A DNA stretch of 64,000 bases from the NCBI RefSeq assembly GCF_000615845.1, contig NZ_BAML01000002.1, positions 43,829 to 107,828 of the forward strand. Reading direction: 5' to 3'. The notes beneath the pieces were generated by a model. It had not been told where the DNA came from. It searched no databases and was given only the letters and a program-made list of their open reading frames with translations. How positions within the stretch are numbered: the first letter of the stretch is position 1; each line of letters begins with the position of its first letter. A program made the translations under genes and the position numbers. Positions 19,280 through 29,547 of this stretch are shown piece after piece. The DNA is from Ligilactobacillus hayakitensis DSM 18933 = JCM 14209 (GTDB lineage: Bacteria; Bacillota; Bacilli; Lactobacillales; Lactobacillaceae).

Positions 19280-19768
19280 TTGCAAATCGCAGTAGAATCA
19301 TTTATTAATGCTATTGAAAGCGAAGAATATACAACTAAAATTATTACGGGGACAATGAATGATGTTGATCAATTAGGAATCGCAGAAATCATTGATCCGG
19401 TTGTGAGCACTTTTGCTGATATCTTAAGACAAGAAACGCTTGCACAGGTGCAACTTGTCTTAGACGGATTAAAAGAACCAATCTTTATCACGTTAGAATC
19501 TGGAATTATTAATTTGCCTTTTAGCAATATTAGTAAGGTGGATAACTTCTACAGTGAATTAACGCAAGAAGTACCAGTAGTGGTTAATTTAGTTGTAGCT
19601 CATTCAAAGTTAAATGCTTCAGGATTACGAATTGATACATTGGGAAATGTTACAGATTTTCTCAGCAATCCTGCCCAGTTTACAATGCAAATTATTACCA
19701 GTGTAGCTGAAAAAATAGCAACGATTCAAAATGCTCCTGATGATGAGCAAGAAGAATCTGATGAATAA
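19280..19768 (+). CDS. conserved-looking protein of unknown function
   Basis: A protein of 162 residues from a TTG start at 19280, chosen because AAGGA lies 10 bases upstream; a GTG at 19271 is too close to that site. It is acidic with alternating hydrophobic and charged stretches (IIDPVVSTFADILRQETLAQVQLVLDG) and an Asp/Glu-rich tail. No signal peptide or clear membrane helix is present, and I recognise no motif. It has its own terminator and sits between pepD and a tyrosine phosphatase, with no clear functional link to either. Confidence 0.6.
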   Translation: MQIAVESFINAIESEEYTTKIITGTMNDVDQLGIAEIIDPVVSTFADILRQETLAQVQLVLDGLKEPIFITLESGIINLPFSNISKVDNFYSELTQEVPVVVNLVVAHSKLNASGLRIDTLGNVTDFLSNPAQFTMQIITSVAEKIATIQNAPDDEQEESDE

Positions 19769-19772
19769 AATT

Positions 19773-19805
19773 AAGAGGTTGGGGAATATCCTAACCTCTT
19801 TTTTA
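19773..19805 (+). terminator. intrinsic terminator
   Basis: AAGAGGTT pairs with AACCTCTT and is followed by a T run. It separates the unknown gene from the phosphatase gene, whose start is only 12 bases further on. Confidence 0.8.
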
Positions 19806-19817
19806 GAAGGTGGAAAA

Positions 19818-20636
19818 ATGAAAAATAGAATGCTTCTTTTAGACGGTGGAATTAATTTTCGTGAATTAGGCGGATATCCAACAAAAACAAATGGTAAAGT
19901 TAAATGGCATAAACTTTTAAGAAGCGGAAGTTTAGCACAATTAAGCACAAAGGATGTGGATAGCTTAGAACAATATGGATTGCGATATGTTGTCGATTTA
20001 AGAACCACTGAAGAAAGTACATATTCACCGGATAAGTTATCCCCTAAAATGAAATATTTATCCACATCCGTTTATCCTTTTTCAAAAGAGTTGTTAGCTA
20101 ATTTAGGGATTGTGAATAACTTAAAATTAAAGGCAACCACGCTTGCTTATAATCAACAAGTCTATCTCCAAATGCTATTAGACCCGCATTCAAGAGCTGC
20201 GTATCAACGAATGTTTAATGTATTATTACAAAATACAAATGAAAATGAAGCGGTGGTATTTCACTGCACAGCTGGAAAAGATCGCACTGGAATTGCCGCC
20301 TTTTTGATTTTGAGTGCGTTAGAAGTTGATTTTGAAGCAATTTTGGAAGATTATTTATTAACCAATTTATATTTTAGTGATTATTCGGCAACAGCAATTA
20401 ATCACATGTTGATAAGTGAATCTAAAGATAAAGTTTCCAAAGAGTTGAACCAAAAAGTCGCAGTTTTAGGAGAAGATTTACGGTTCTTAAAGCAAGCTTG
20501 TGAATTAATAAGTGGATCAATGGAACAGTTTTTAGAAGAATATTATCATTTAACTCCAAGTAAGCTTAGAAGTTTAAGAAAAATATATGTGAGGTATGAA
20601 GATGGAAATGACGTTGCAAAACGCCGTATTAAATAG
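19818..20636 (+). CDS. tyrosine-protein phosphatase (Y_phosphatase3 type)
   Basis: A protein of 272 residues from the ATG at 19818, which follows AAGGTGG. N-terminal GGINFRELGGYPT is the family's substrate-loop signature. The catalytic P-loop is HC150TAGKDR156TG, a CX5R motif. Related enzymes dephosphorylate phosphotyrosine or phosphoinositides; the substrate here is unknown. The 3' end overlaps the following helicase gene by about 35 bases in another frame, so the two are probably translationally coupled. Confidence 0.88.
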   Translation: MKNRMLLLDGGINFRELGGYPTKTNGKVKWHKLLRSGSLAQLSTKDVDSLEQYGLRYVVDLRTTEESTYSPDKLSPKMKYLSTSVYPFSKELLANLGIVNNLKLKATTLAYNQQVYLQMLLDPHSRAAYQRMFNVLLQNTNENEAVVFHCTAGKDRTGIAAFLILSALEVDFEAILEDYLLTNLYFSDYSATAINHMLISESKDKVSKELNQKVAVLGEDLRFLKQACELISGSMEQFLEEYYHLTPSKLRSLRKIYVRYEDGNDVAKRRIK

Positions 20637-23439
20637 TTTAGTTAATCAAACTTATGAAGCAAACCAAGCTCTTAGTCCAAAATTAATTACGAATCAAAGA
20701 AAAGATAATGTTTGGAATAATTTGCGTAATGAATTACGAGAATGTACGAATTTTTTCTGGGCAGTGGCGTTTATTACGGTGGATATGTTAACGCCGATTA
20801 AAGTTGTTTTGGCGGATTTAGAGAAGAAAAACATTAAAGGAACTTTGATTACAGGAACTTACCTTGGATTTAACTCACCACAAGTGTATCGCGAATTAAT
20901 GAAAATTCCTAATCTGGAGGTTTATTTAACTCAAGAAGATGGTTTTCATGCGAAAGGCTTTTGGTTTGATCATGAAGATTATCAAACTTTATTTGTAGGA
21001 AGTGCAAATTTAACCCGCAACGCTTTACTTAAAAATCAAGAACTCCTTTTGCGAGTATCGTCTCTGAATGCGGGGGCATTAGTAAATGAGACGAAATTAA
21101 TCTTTGATGAATTAATAGCTAAAAGCGAACCTTTGAATCAGGAATGGATTGAAGCATACGCTAAAACATGGCAAGCCCCAAAAGCCAAAAGTAATTATAA
21201 GCAAACTGAAATTAAACCTAATCAAATGCAAAAAGCCGCCCTCAAAGAATTAGATTATTTAGTGAAAAACAACGCTAAAAAAGCTTTAATTGTATCCGCA
21301 ACAGGAACTGGGAAAACTTATCTAGGAGCTTTTGCGGTAAAAAATTATGCGCCGCAACGCTTTTTATTTGTTGTTCATAGACAACAAATTGCTAAAGCAG
21401 CCTTAGAAAGTTTTTATCGTGTTTTAGGTGGTAACCGTAGTGATTATCAATTATTAAGTGGGACCCAAAAGAATTTTGAAGCGAAATATACTTTTGCCAC
21501 CATTCAAACTTTAAGTCAAGATGACGTGTTGCAAAAATATCAAGCTGATGCCTTTGACTATATTATTATTGATGAGGCCCACCGGAGTGCCGCTAAGAGC
21601 TATCAAAAAGTGATGGGGTATTTAACGCCAAAGTTTTACCTTGGTTTAACTGCGACTCCTGAAAGAACGGATGAACAAGATGTTTATCAGATTTTTGACT
21701 ATAATTTAGCGTATGAAATTCGCTTAAAAGAAGCCTTAGAAAATCAAATGTTGAGTCCGTTTCATTATATTGGCGTCCAGGATTATGAAGAAGACGGAAT
21801 CGTGATTGATGAAACAACGAATTTAAGGTATTTAACATCTAAAACACGAGTTGAGTACATTTTGAAGCAATTAGATTATTATGGCTATTCCGGAAGTCAC
21901 GCATCCGGCTTGGTTTTTTGTAGCCGTCAAGATGAAGCTAAAAAGTTAGCTCAAGAATTTAATCAGCAAGGCTATTTAGCTCAAGCTTTGACAAATGAAG
22001 ATTCCCAAAGTTATCGCCAAAAAACGGTAGCTGCTTTTGAAAAAGGCGAACTGAATTATATTATTACCGTGGATTTATTTAACGAAGGGATTGATATTCC
22101 ATGCGTGAATCAAGTTATTCTTTTACGCAATACTCAATCTAGCATTATCTTTACCCAACAATTAGGGCGAGGATTACGTAAATTTAAAGGTAAAGAATTT
22201 TTAACCGTGATTGATTTTATTGGCAATTACCAGAATAATTATCTCATTCCGATTGCCTTATCTGGCGATAACAGTCGCGATAAAGATCAAGTGAAAAATC
22301 AATTATTATTAGCTAAAGAAATTGATGTTTCAACTATTAATTTTACTGAGATTGCGACAAAGAAAATCTTAACTTCGCTTGAACAGACCAAATTAGATTC
22401 GATGCTAGAACTTAAGCGGAGTTATAAGGAACTATCTCAAAAAATCGGACGTCCCCCTTTATTGCTAGATTTTCTAAAATATAATTCGACTAATTCAGAA
22501 GTTTTTATAAAGAATAATAATCTAAAACATTATGGTGATTTCCTACAGAAAATGGGAGTTGAGATTAAATTAAGTGACTATGAACAAGCTATTTTGCACT
22601 TTCTTACCAAAGAATTAGCAAATGGGATGCGGATTCATGAATTACTCTTATTAGAGATGCTTTGTCAAAAAGAAATTGTTTCAAAAGAAGAGTGGATGAA
22701 ACAATTAGAAATCCATAATGCTGTTGTTAATGATGCGGTTATTCAATCAAGTCAGGGGATTTTAGACTTGAGCTTTTTTGATGTTAAAGCGGGCAAAACG
22801 ACAAAAGCAATACAATATGGCCAAGTAGCTCTTGTTGAAGATAATCTATTGGAATATCGCTTAAATTCACGGATTAAAGCAGCTTTAAAAGAGAATGAGG
22901 ATTTTGCCAAATTATTTAAAGATGTTCTTCAAGTGGGGAAAAGATTAAATCGAAATTATGATAATCAGACCCAATTTACTTTATATCAGCGCTATAGCAG
23001 AAAAGATGTTTGTCGCTTATTGAATTGGCCTAAAGACGTCAGTGCACCAATGTATGGGTATCGTGTTGATAAAGATGAATGTCCGATTTTTATTACTTAT
23101 CAAAAAGATGATGATAAAAAGCGCAATGCGCTTTATCAAAATGATTTGCACAATGGCACTTCGCTTCGTTGGTACACTAGAAGCCCGCGAAGTTTAGAAT
23201 CTGATGAAGTAAAACGGCTCTTAGCTGGAGTTGATGAGGGAAAGCAAAAAATGAAGATCCATGTTTTTGTTAAGCGAAGTGATGCATACGGAAAAGAATT
23301 CTATTACCTTGGTCAAGCAAAAATTGATGGAACAAGTGTAGCCGAAGAAATTTTAGCTAATAAAAAAACGGTCGGAATGGACTTGAAACTAACTACTCCA
23401 TTATCTGCAGAAATGCGACAAGTATTGTTTTTAGATTAA
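20602..23439 (+). CDS. PLD nuclease-like / SF2 helicase / DUF3427 protein
   Basis: A protein of about 945 residues with three parts. Residues 1-190 form a phospholipase D-like domain with one HxK-x4-D motif (HAKGFWFD, near 115) and GSANLT. Residues 210-560 form a superfamily 2 helicase with SATGTGKT near 231, DEAH near 323 and LTATPER. The C-terminal half resembles DUF3427. Proteins of this layout are widespread in Firmicutes chromosomes and are thought to act on DNA, some near defence genes; the role here is unknown. The start at 20602 has GAGG 7 bases upstream. The gene overlaps the phosphatase gene. Confidence 0.85.
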   Translation: MEMTLQNAVLNSLVNQTYEANQALSPKLITNQRKDNVWNNLRNELRECTNFFWAVAFITVDMLTPIKVVLADLEKKNIKGTLITGTYLGFNSPQVYRELMKIPNLEVYLTQEDGFHAKGFWFDHEDYQTLFVGSANLTRNALLKNQELLLRVSSLNAGALVNETKLIFDELIAKSEPLNQEWIEAYAKTWQAPKAKSNYKQTEIKPNQMQKAALKELDYLVKNNAKKALIVSATGTGKTYLGAFAVKNYAPQRFLFVVHRQQIAKAALESFYRVLGGNRSDYQLLSGTQKNFEAKYTFATIQTLSQDDVLQKYQADAFDYIIIDEAHRSAAKSYQKVMGYLTPKFYLGLTATPERTDEQDVYQIFDYNLAYEIRLKEALENQMLSPFHYIGVQDYEEDGIVIDETTNLRYLTSKTRVEYILKQLDYYGYSGSHASGLVFCSRQDEAKKLAQEFNQQGYLAQALTNEDSQSYRQKTVAAFEKGELNYIITVDLFNEGIDIPCVNQVILLRNTQSSIIFTQQLGRGLRKFKGKEFLTVIDFIGNYQNNYLIPIALSGDNSRDKDQVKNQLLLAKEIDVSTINFTEIATKKILTSLEQTKLDSMLELKRSYKELSQKIGRPPLLLDFLKYNSTNSEVFIKNNNLKHYGDFLQKMGVEIKLSDYEQAILHFLTKELANGMRIHELLLLEMLCQKEIVSKEEWMKQLEIHNAVVNDAVIQSSQGILDLSFFDVKAGKTTKAIQYGQVALVEDNLLEYRLNSRIKAALKENEDFAKLFKDVLQVGKRLNRNYDNQTQFTLYQRYSRKDVCRLLNWPKDVSAPMYGYRVDKDECPIFITYQKDDDKKRNALYQNDLHNGTSLRWYTRSPRSLESDEVKRLLAGVDEGKQKMKIHVFVKRSDAYGKEFYYLGQAKIDGTSVAEEILANKKTVGMDLKLTTPLSAEMRQVLFLD

Positions 23440-23543
23440 AAAAACAAATAATAAAATTATAAATAGATTAAAAATAAAAAAATTACGAAGAATAACTTGC
23501 AATTTTAAAGATTTTTTTGTATTCTGATTAACAATATAATTAA

Positions 23544-25055
<1,512 letters not shown>

Positions 25056-25076
25056 GAAATTTTATGAAATAAATTA

Positions 25077-25129
25077 AATAATCCGAAGATAATGATTGGT
25101 TAACAAAATTTATCTTCGGATTATTTTTT
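25077..25129 (+). terminator. terminator of guaB
   Basis: A 15-bp perfect stem (AATAATCCGAAGATA and its complement) followed by a T run. Confidence 0.9.
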
Positions 25130-25154
25130 GTAGTTAAATCCATGTTATAATATA

Positions 25155-25168
25155 TGTATACGCTTTCA
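25155..25168. promoter_or_regulatory. possible cre (CcpA) site
   Basis: TGTATACGCTTTCA matches the cre consensus TGWNANCGNTNWCA with one mismatch and lies just downstream of a TATAAT-like -10, ahead of the histidine phosphatase gene. It would act as a roadblock for CcpA. The match is suggestive only. Confidence 0.3.
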
Positions 25169-25186
25169 TAGAAATGAGGGGAATTT

Positions 25187-25780
25187 ATGAAAAAGAAATT
25201 ATATTTAGTTAGACATGGACAAACATTATTTAATCGCTTGCATAAAACGCAAGGATGGTGCGATTCACCATTAACGGAATTAGGTAGACGTCAAGCTAAG
25301 GCAGCTGGAGCATTTTTAAAAAATAAATCTTTTGATGCTGCATATGCATCAACTTCAGAAAGAACCAATGATACCTTAGAATTAATTCGCCAAATGCCAT
25401 ATGAACGTCGCAAAGATTTGCGAGAAATGAGTTTTGGAAATTTTGAAGGTGGCGATGAATACTTACAACCAAAGAATTGGTTTATCAATCAACCCGATGC
25501 CTTTGTAGTATATGGCGGAGAAGATTTACGTGATGTTCAAAATAGAATTAAAAATGCTTTGTTGGAAATTATGCAAAGCGAAGATAATCAAAATGTTTTA
25601 GTGGTATCTCACGGAGCTGCAATCGCAAGTTTCTTAAATGAAATTGCACCAGATACGATGGCGTTAATTCGCTCACAACGTGGAGTTCCTAATTGTGCCG
25701 TTAATGAAATTGAATATGATACCAAAACTGCAACCTTTGAATTGATAAATGTGACTGATCCAGCACGGTATTATTTATAA
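25187..25780 (+). CDS. histidine phosphatase family protein
   Basis: A protein of 197 residues of the phosphoglycerate mutase-like superfamily. The RHG motif is LVRHGQTLFN near the N-terminus, and the second His lies in LVVSHGAAI near residue 145. It is shorter than cofactor-dependent mutase GpmA, so a phosphatase of the GpmB/PhoE type is more likely. The substrate is unknown. GAGGGG precedes the ATG. Confidence 0.88.
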   Translation: MKKKLYLVRHGQTLFNRLHKTQGWCDSPLTELGRRQAKAAGAFLKNKSFDAAYASTSERTNDTLELIRQMPYERRKDLREMSFGNFEGGDEYLQPKNWFINQPDAFVVYGGEDLRDVQNRIKNALLEIMQSEDNQNVLVVSHGAAIASFLNEIAPDTMALIRSQRGVPNCAVNEIEYDTKTATFELINVTDPARYYL

Positions 25781-25878
25781 ATTACACATATTGTGGTTTG
25801 AATTGTATGTTAAGATAGTTATATTATCACTTTATAGTGTTTTTTTGATGGTAAATACAGTAATTTTTTTACTAATCG

Positions 25879-25907
25879 TTTACACAATGTGAAGTAGGTG
25901 GTATACT
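25879..25907 (+). promoter_or_regulatory. strong sigma-A promoter with no gene behind it
   Basis: TTTACA and TATACT separated by exactly 17 bases. The predicted start is near 25914, immediately before a self-complementary element and about 290 bases before the next open reading frame. Confidence 0.7.
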
Positions 25908-25913
25908 TAATAA

Positions 25914-26112
25914 CTGTCAGGAAGAAGTAATGTTTTTTCGCATATACTTTTCTTTTGTTTACCACATTTTGTTTCCATTGGTATATAAAATCATAGTAAG
26001 TTAACGGCATACTGCATATCCTGACATTGTATGTTTTAGACCTTGACCGGCTATGTTTTATATATTGATTTTCCGTTAGGCAAGATTTAGTTCTTCCTAA
26101 CGGATTTTTTTT
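25914..26112 (+). ncRNA. candidate structured RNA of about 200 nt
   Basis: This is the largest gene-free gap in the window (25781-26201). It holds a 17-spaced promoter, then a transcript with no convincing coding frame, then a rho-independent terminator (TCCGTTAGG with CCTAACGGA and eight T residues, 26072-26112). TGTCAGGA at 25915-25922 pairs perfectly with TCCTGACA at 26019-26026, closing a domain of about 110 nt. Inside it ATATAC pairs with GTATAT. Size and layout recall a small regulatory RNA or an attenuated leader for the XRE gene 90 bases downstream. It does not match any RNA family I can recall with confidence. Confidence 0.55.
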
Positions 26113-26201
26113 GTAAAAATTGATATATATTTTATTTTTTAGGAAATAATAGCTTATAATAATAAGTAACATATAGTTTAGATACTGAAAGAAGGGATAA
26201 A

Positions 26202-26615
26202 ATGTTTCCAGAAAAATTGAGAGCTTTACGGCTTGGACGCGGGCTTTCGTTAGCTGGTTTAGCCAAAGAATTGAATGAATTAGAAGCAATGAAAAACCTT
26301 ACTAAGCCTAACACCGGACCTCAAATCGGAAGTTGGGAGCGTGGGGTTAATATTCCGTCATATCTTGAAATTAAAAAATTATGCTTATACTTTAATGTAA
26401 CTCCTAATTTTTTAATTGGAGAGGCTAACCAAACAGAAGACTTAAACGATCTTTTCATTAGTAATAAGCCGTTGTTATTTAATGGTGAAGAACTAACAGT
26501 AAGTGAAAGACAAGAAGTTTATGGGATGATAAAAGCTTATATGCGCGGAAGAAAATTAGCTAAACAAGAAACAACCAATGTAGGAATAGATGAAGATATC
26601 GTTTTACCATTGTAA
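26202..26615 (+). CDS. XRE-family helix-turn-helix regulator
   Basis: A protein of 137 residues with an N-terminal HTH (LRALRLGRGLSLAGLAKELNE, then IGSWERGVNIPS and a typical FNVTPNFLIGE end). The tail of about 60 residues is charged and has no known ligand domain. AGAAGGG precedes the ATG. It follows the ncRNA candidate and precedes terC. No target operator is apparent. It could be autoregulated or control the downstream gene. Confidence 0.82.
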   Translation: MFPEKLRALRLGRGLSLAGLAKELNELEAMKNLTKPNTGPQIGSWERGVNIPSYLEIKKLCLYFNVTPNFLIGEANQTEDLNDLFISNKPLLFNGEELTVSERQEVYGMIKAYMRGRKLAKQETTNVGIDEDIVLPL

Positions 26616-26701
26616 ATGTTATGTAAAAGTTGACTTAAATTTATCAAATTTTTAGAAAAATTGATATAATGTACTTTATAGAGAATTTTGAAAGGATGTC
26701 G

Positions 26702-26752
26702 ATGTTTAAATGGACATATTACAACAATTGTATGGTCCCTTTTTTGATTTAA
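26702..26752 (+). CDS. possible 16-codon upstream frame overlapping the terC start
   Basis: AAAGGA at 26691-26696 is 5 bases from the ATG at 26702 but 13 bases from the terC ATG. The 26702 frame encodes MFKWTYYNNCMVPFLI and stops inside terC. The ribosome site therefore fits the short frame better. Translation of it could modulate terC, or the short frame may be chance. Confidence 0.3.
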   Translation: MFKWTYYNNCMVPFLI

Positions 26753-27438
26753 ATAACTGGAAGACAGTTGTTACATCAGGGGAAGATTGGATGATTATTT
26801 TATCACTTGTATTAATCGAGTGTATATTATCCGTAGATAATGCGATTGTTCTTGCTGCCCAAACACAAAAATTACCAGATAAAAAGCAACAAGAAAAATC
26901 TTTATTTTATGGTTTGTGGGGAGCATATCTTTTCCGCTTTATTTTTGTAGGAATTGGAGCTTATTTAATTCATATTTGGGAAATCAAGGTATTAGGAGCT
27001 CTTTACTTAGCTTACCTTGCAATTAATCACTTCTATCGTATGAAAAATCCAAAGCAAAAAGCAAACAAGAAGAAAAAAGAACGCAAGCCAATTTTACCAC
27101 TATTTTGGTCAGTCGTTGTTTCAATTGAAATGATGGATATCGTCTTTTCAATTGACTCAGTGTTAGCTTCATTAGCCGTTTCACCTAATCCAGTAATTGT
27201 GTTAATCGGGGGAATGGTAGGAATTCTTGCGATGCGTGGAATTGCTGAAGTTATTATGAAATTAATGGAAATTGTGCCTGAATTAGAAACAACTGCTTAT
27301 GGCTTAATCGGATTGATTGCTATTAAGTTATTCTTAACAATTCCAATGATTGATATTGAAATTCCAAACGCAATTTTTGGATTAATTGTTCTTGGTTCAA
27401 TTGCCGGTACATTTGTATATCACAAAATTAAAAACTAA
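26710..27438 (+). CDS. TerC family integral membrane protein
   Basis: A protein of 242 residues with about seven membrane segments. The conserved acidic membrane motifs are SVDNAIVLA near residue 40 and FSIDSVLAS near 150, the metal-binding signature of TerC/YkoY proteins that export manganese and assist metal loading of secreted enzymes. The N-terminus MDILQQLYGPFFD is family-typical, which supports this start despite its distant ribosome site. The yybP-ykoY riboswitch that often precedes such genes is not visible. A terminator follows at once. Confidence 0.9.
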   Translation: MDILQQLYGPFFDLNNWKTVVTSGEDWMIILSLVLIECILSVDNAIVLAAQTQKLPDKKQQEKSLFYGLWGAYLFRFIFVGIGAYLIHIWEIKVLGALYLAYLAINHFYRMKNPKQKANKKKKERKPILPLFWSVVVSIEMMDIVFSIDSVLASLAVSPNPVIVLIGGMVGILAMRGIAEVIMKLMEIVPELETTAYGLIGLIAIKLFLTIPMIDIEIPNAIFGLIVLGSIAGTFVYHKIKN

Positions 27439-27440
27439 CC

Positions 27441-27470
27441 AAAAAGTTCAGAGCAATCTGAACTTTTTTT
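27441..27470 (+). terminator. terminator of terC
   Basis: AAAAAGTTCAGA, a 4-base loop, then TCTGAACTTTTTTT. Confidence 0.85.
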
Positions 27471-27555
27471 ATTATAAGAAGGTTTTAAGATTGGAACTTG
27501 TTTTTTGAAAACGGATACATTAAAATTGAAGTTGTTTACAGAAGGGAATGATTTT

Positions 27556-28380
27556 ATGTACAAATTAATTTCTATTGATATGGATGAAACCTTATTAAAT
27601 GATCAAGCCCAAATTACAACGGGGAATGCTGAAGGTTTAAAAGCAGCTTCAAGAGCTGGAGTTAAAGTAGTCTTAAATTCCGGGCGTGGATATGCTTCTT
27701 TGCAAGATGATTTGGAAACGTTGGATTTAAAAGGAAAAGCCGGGCAATATGTTATTAGTTATAATGGTGCAGCTATCATTGAAAATGAAAAGAATAAAGT
27801 AATTCATGTAGATGGCTTGGAATTTGATGTTGCTAAACGCTTATTTAATCTTATGAGAGTTAATTATCCGCAAAATTCAATTCATATTTACACGGTTGAT
27901 ACCTTATATGTTTACCATATGACTGATGTTGATCGGAATTATCTTGAACCACGAGGAGTTAAGTGGGTTGATTTAGAAAATGATAATATTGATTTTCTTC
28001 AAGATACTCCAATTACAAAAGTTATCATCAATATTTTGAGTGAAGATGAAAGAAAAGCATTTGAACAAGTCGTTAAAGAAAATATCCCCGAAAAAATGAC
28101 GGTTACGCATTCATCTGGTAGATATTTGGAATACAATAGTGCTAGTGCCACCAAAGGCAATGCGATGTTGTATTTGGCAGAAAAATTAGGAATTAAACCA
28201 GAAGAAACAATTGCGGTTGGCGACAATGGTAATGATTTGTCCATGATTAAAGCAGCCGGTGTGGGGGTTGCGGTTAAAAATGCGCATGCTCAAGTATTAA
28301 AGATTGCGGATTATATTTGCCAAAACGATAATAATCATGATGCATTACAAGAAGTAGTGCAACGCTTTATTGAAAGTTAA
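27556..28380 (+). CDS. Cof-type HAD-IIB sugar-phosphatase-like hydrolase
   Basis: A protein of 274 residues from the ATG at 27556 (GAAGGG upstream). HAD motif I is DMDETLLN, the Ser/Thr motif lies in LNSGRG, and motif IV is GDNGNDLSMI. The C2b cap between them marks the Cof/YidA group, which dephosphorylates sugar phosphates or flavin precursors. The substrate cannot be assigned. A cre-like sequence TGAAAACGGATACA lies just upstream at 27506-27519, with mismatches. Confidence 0.88.
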   Translation: MYKLISIDMDETLLNDQAQITTGNAEGLKAASRAGVKVVLNSGRGYASLQDDLETLDLKGKAGQYVISYNGAAIIENEKNKVIHVDGLEFDVAKRLFNLMRVNYPQNSIHIYTVDTLYVYHMTDVDRNYLEPRGVKWVDLENDNIDFLQDTPITKVIINILSEDERKAFEQVVKENIPEKMTVTHSSGRYLEYNSASATKGNAMLYLAEKLGIKPEETIAVGDNGNDLSMIKAAGVGVAVKNAHAQVLKIADYICQNDNNHDALQEVVQRFIES

Positions 28381-28447
28381 ATTTTGCTATTTAAGCTTTT
28401 TTGTAGTTATAATATAAGGAATATGTAATTACAAAGGAGCTTTTTTT

Positions 28448-28762
28448 ATGCAAAATTTAACCCCAAAAAATATTAAAGAAAAGACAAGCCAAGGGCTTAC
28501 GTTTGTTGATTTTTGGGCGGATTGGTGTACTCCATGTAAGGTAATGGAACCAGTAATGGAAAAATTAGCACAAAAATATGAAGGTCAAATTAAATTTGCT
28601 AAAGTTGACGTTGAAAAATATCAAGCATTAGCAGAAGAATATAATATTATGAATATTCCCGCCATGATTTTATTTAAAGATGGTGTACCGAAAGAAAAAG
28701 TAACTGGTTATCATCCCGCTAAAGAAATGGAAGCATATCTAGATTCTAAGATTGAAGGGTAA
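28448..28762 (+). CDS. trxA: thioredoxin
   Basis: A protein of 104 residues with active site W-C27-T-P-C30-K. The classical form is WCGPC; here Thr replaces Gly, which may shift the redox potential. The rest is a standard thioredoxin fold with the cis-Pro in NIPAMILF. AAGGAGC precedes the ATG. The stop codon is 5 bases before the fluC start, so it is likely co-transcribed with the fluoride channel pair. Confidence 0.92.
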   Translation: MQNLTPKNIKEKTSQGLTFVDFWADWCTPCKVMEPVMEKLAQKYEGQIKFAKVDVEKYQALAEEYNIMNIPAMILFKDGVPKEKVTGYHPAKEMEAYLDSKIEG

Positions 28763-28766
28763 TGTC

Positions 28767-29135
28767 GTGAAAAAATATGGATTATACTTAAGTGTCGGGA
28801 TTTTTGGCGCTTTAGGAGGAATGACACGATATTTCTTTGCGACGCTATTAAATTATCAAGGCACGCTCCTAGTTAATCTACTTGGAAGTTTTGGATTGGC
28901 CTTTTTAACTTATAGCATTATTCAAGCTGCAATTTTCCCTGAATGGCTAAATGTTGGCTTAGGAACCGGATTTATTGGCTCCTTTACAACATTTTCGACT
29001 TTTACAATGGATTTTTATCATCAACCGGATCCCAAAAGTGCATTGATATATTTAGTCTTAAGCGCACTTGGAGGATTTCTTTGTGCATATTTTGGAATGC
29101 TGTTGGCTAAATTAATGGTTAAAAGGAAGGATTAA
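28767..29135 (+). CDS. fluoride channel subunit FluC/CrcB, first of a pair
   Basis: A membrane protein of 122 residues with four helices. The family block GTGFIGSFTTFSTF contains the phenylalanine box of the fluoride pore, and an N-terminal GGMTRYF and NLLGSF are also typical. I chose the GTG at 28767, with GAAGGG 7 bases upstream. The second subunit follows after one base. Adjacent paralogues of this family usually insert in opposite orientations and form a heterodimeric channel. Confidence 0.9.
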   Translation: MKKYGLYLSVGIFGALGGMTRYFFATLLNYQGTLLVNLLGSFGLAFLTYSIIQAAIFPEWLNVGLGTGFIGSFTTFSTFTMDFYHQPDPKSALIYLVLSALGGFLCAYFGMLLAKLMVKRKD

Positions 29136-29136
29136 G

Positions 29137-29490
29137 ATGGTACAAGTTGGCGTCGGCGCAGGTTTAGGGGCAATAATGCGCTATTTAATGACTAGTTTAA
29201 TTAAGCGGAAAATCCGGGGCAATTTTCCCGTAGCTACTTTGGTTATCAATATCATGGGCGCTTTTTTCTTAGGGTATCTCAAGGCTAAAAATATTCCAAG
29301 CGAAGCTGATTTATTATTGGCAACGGGATTTTTAGGAGGCTTTACTACTTTTTCAACTTTTCAGGTGGAATCAGTGAGTTTATTCGATGAAAAAAGGTGC
29401 GTTCATTTAGCAAGTTACGTACTTATGACTTATCTTTGTGGCTTAATTGCTGCTTATTTAGGAATGGTTTTAGGAAATTTCGGCAGATAG
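29137..29490 (+). CDS. fluoride channel subunit FluC/CrcB, second of a pair
   Basis: A protein of 117 residues and paralogue of the preceding gene, with GAIMRY, NIMGAFFLG and the pore block ATGFLGGFTTFSTF. It expels fluoride by pairing with the upstream subunit. Ribosome site AAAGGAAGG overlaps the end of the first gene, so the subunits are translated together. No fluoride riboswitch is seen ahead of the thioredoxin-fluC unit. Confidence 0.9.
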   Translation: MVQVGVGAGLGAIMRYLMTSLIKRKIRGNFPVATLVINIMGAFFLGYLKAKNIPSEADLLLATGFLGGFTTFSTFQVESVSLFDEKRCVHLASYVLMTYLCGLIAAYLGMVLGNFGR

Positions 29491-29547
29491 ATAAATTTAT
29501 GTTAAAATAAGAATTATGACACAAAGAAAGGCCGTGAAGACAGTTTT

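Noticed and set aside
25914..26112. Assigning the orphan RNA as 6S RNA
   Set aside because: The closing stem encloses only about 110 nt and a separate terminator hairpin follows. The typical large central bubble and length between closing arms are not convincing.
25819..26289. A 156-codon minus-strand frame over the ncRNA candidate
   Set aside because: It crosses the terminator hairpin and the start of the XRE gene and has no ribosome site. The protein is Lys/Tyr/Phe-rich, as expected of AT-rich noncoding DNA.
26616..26709. yybP-ykoY manganese riboswitch before terC
   Set aside because: The gap of 94 bases is short and lacks the conserved GGGGAGUA-type segments.
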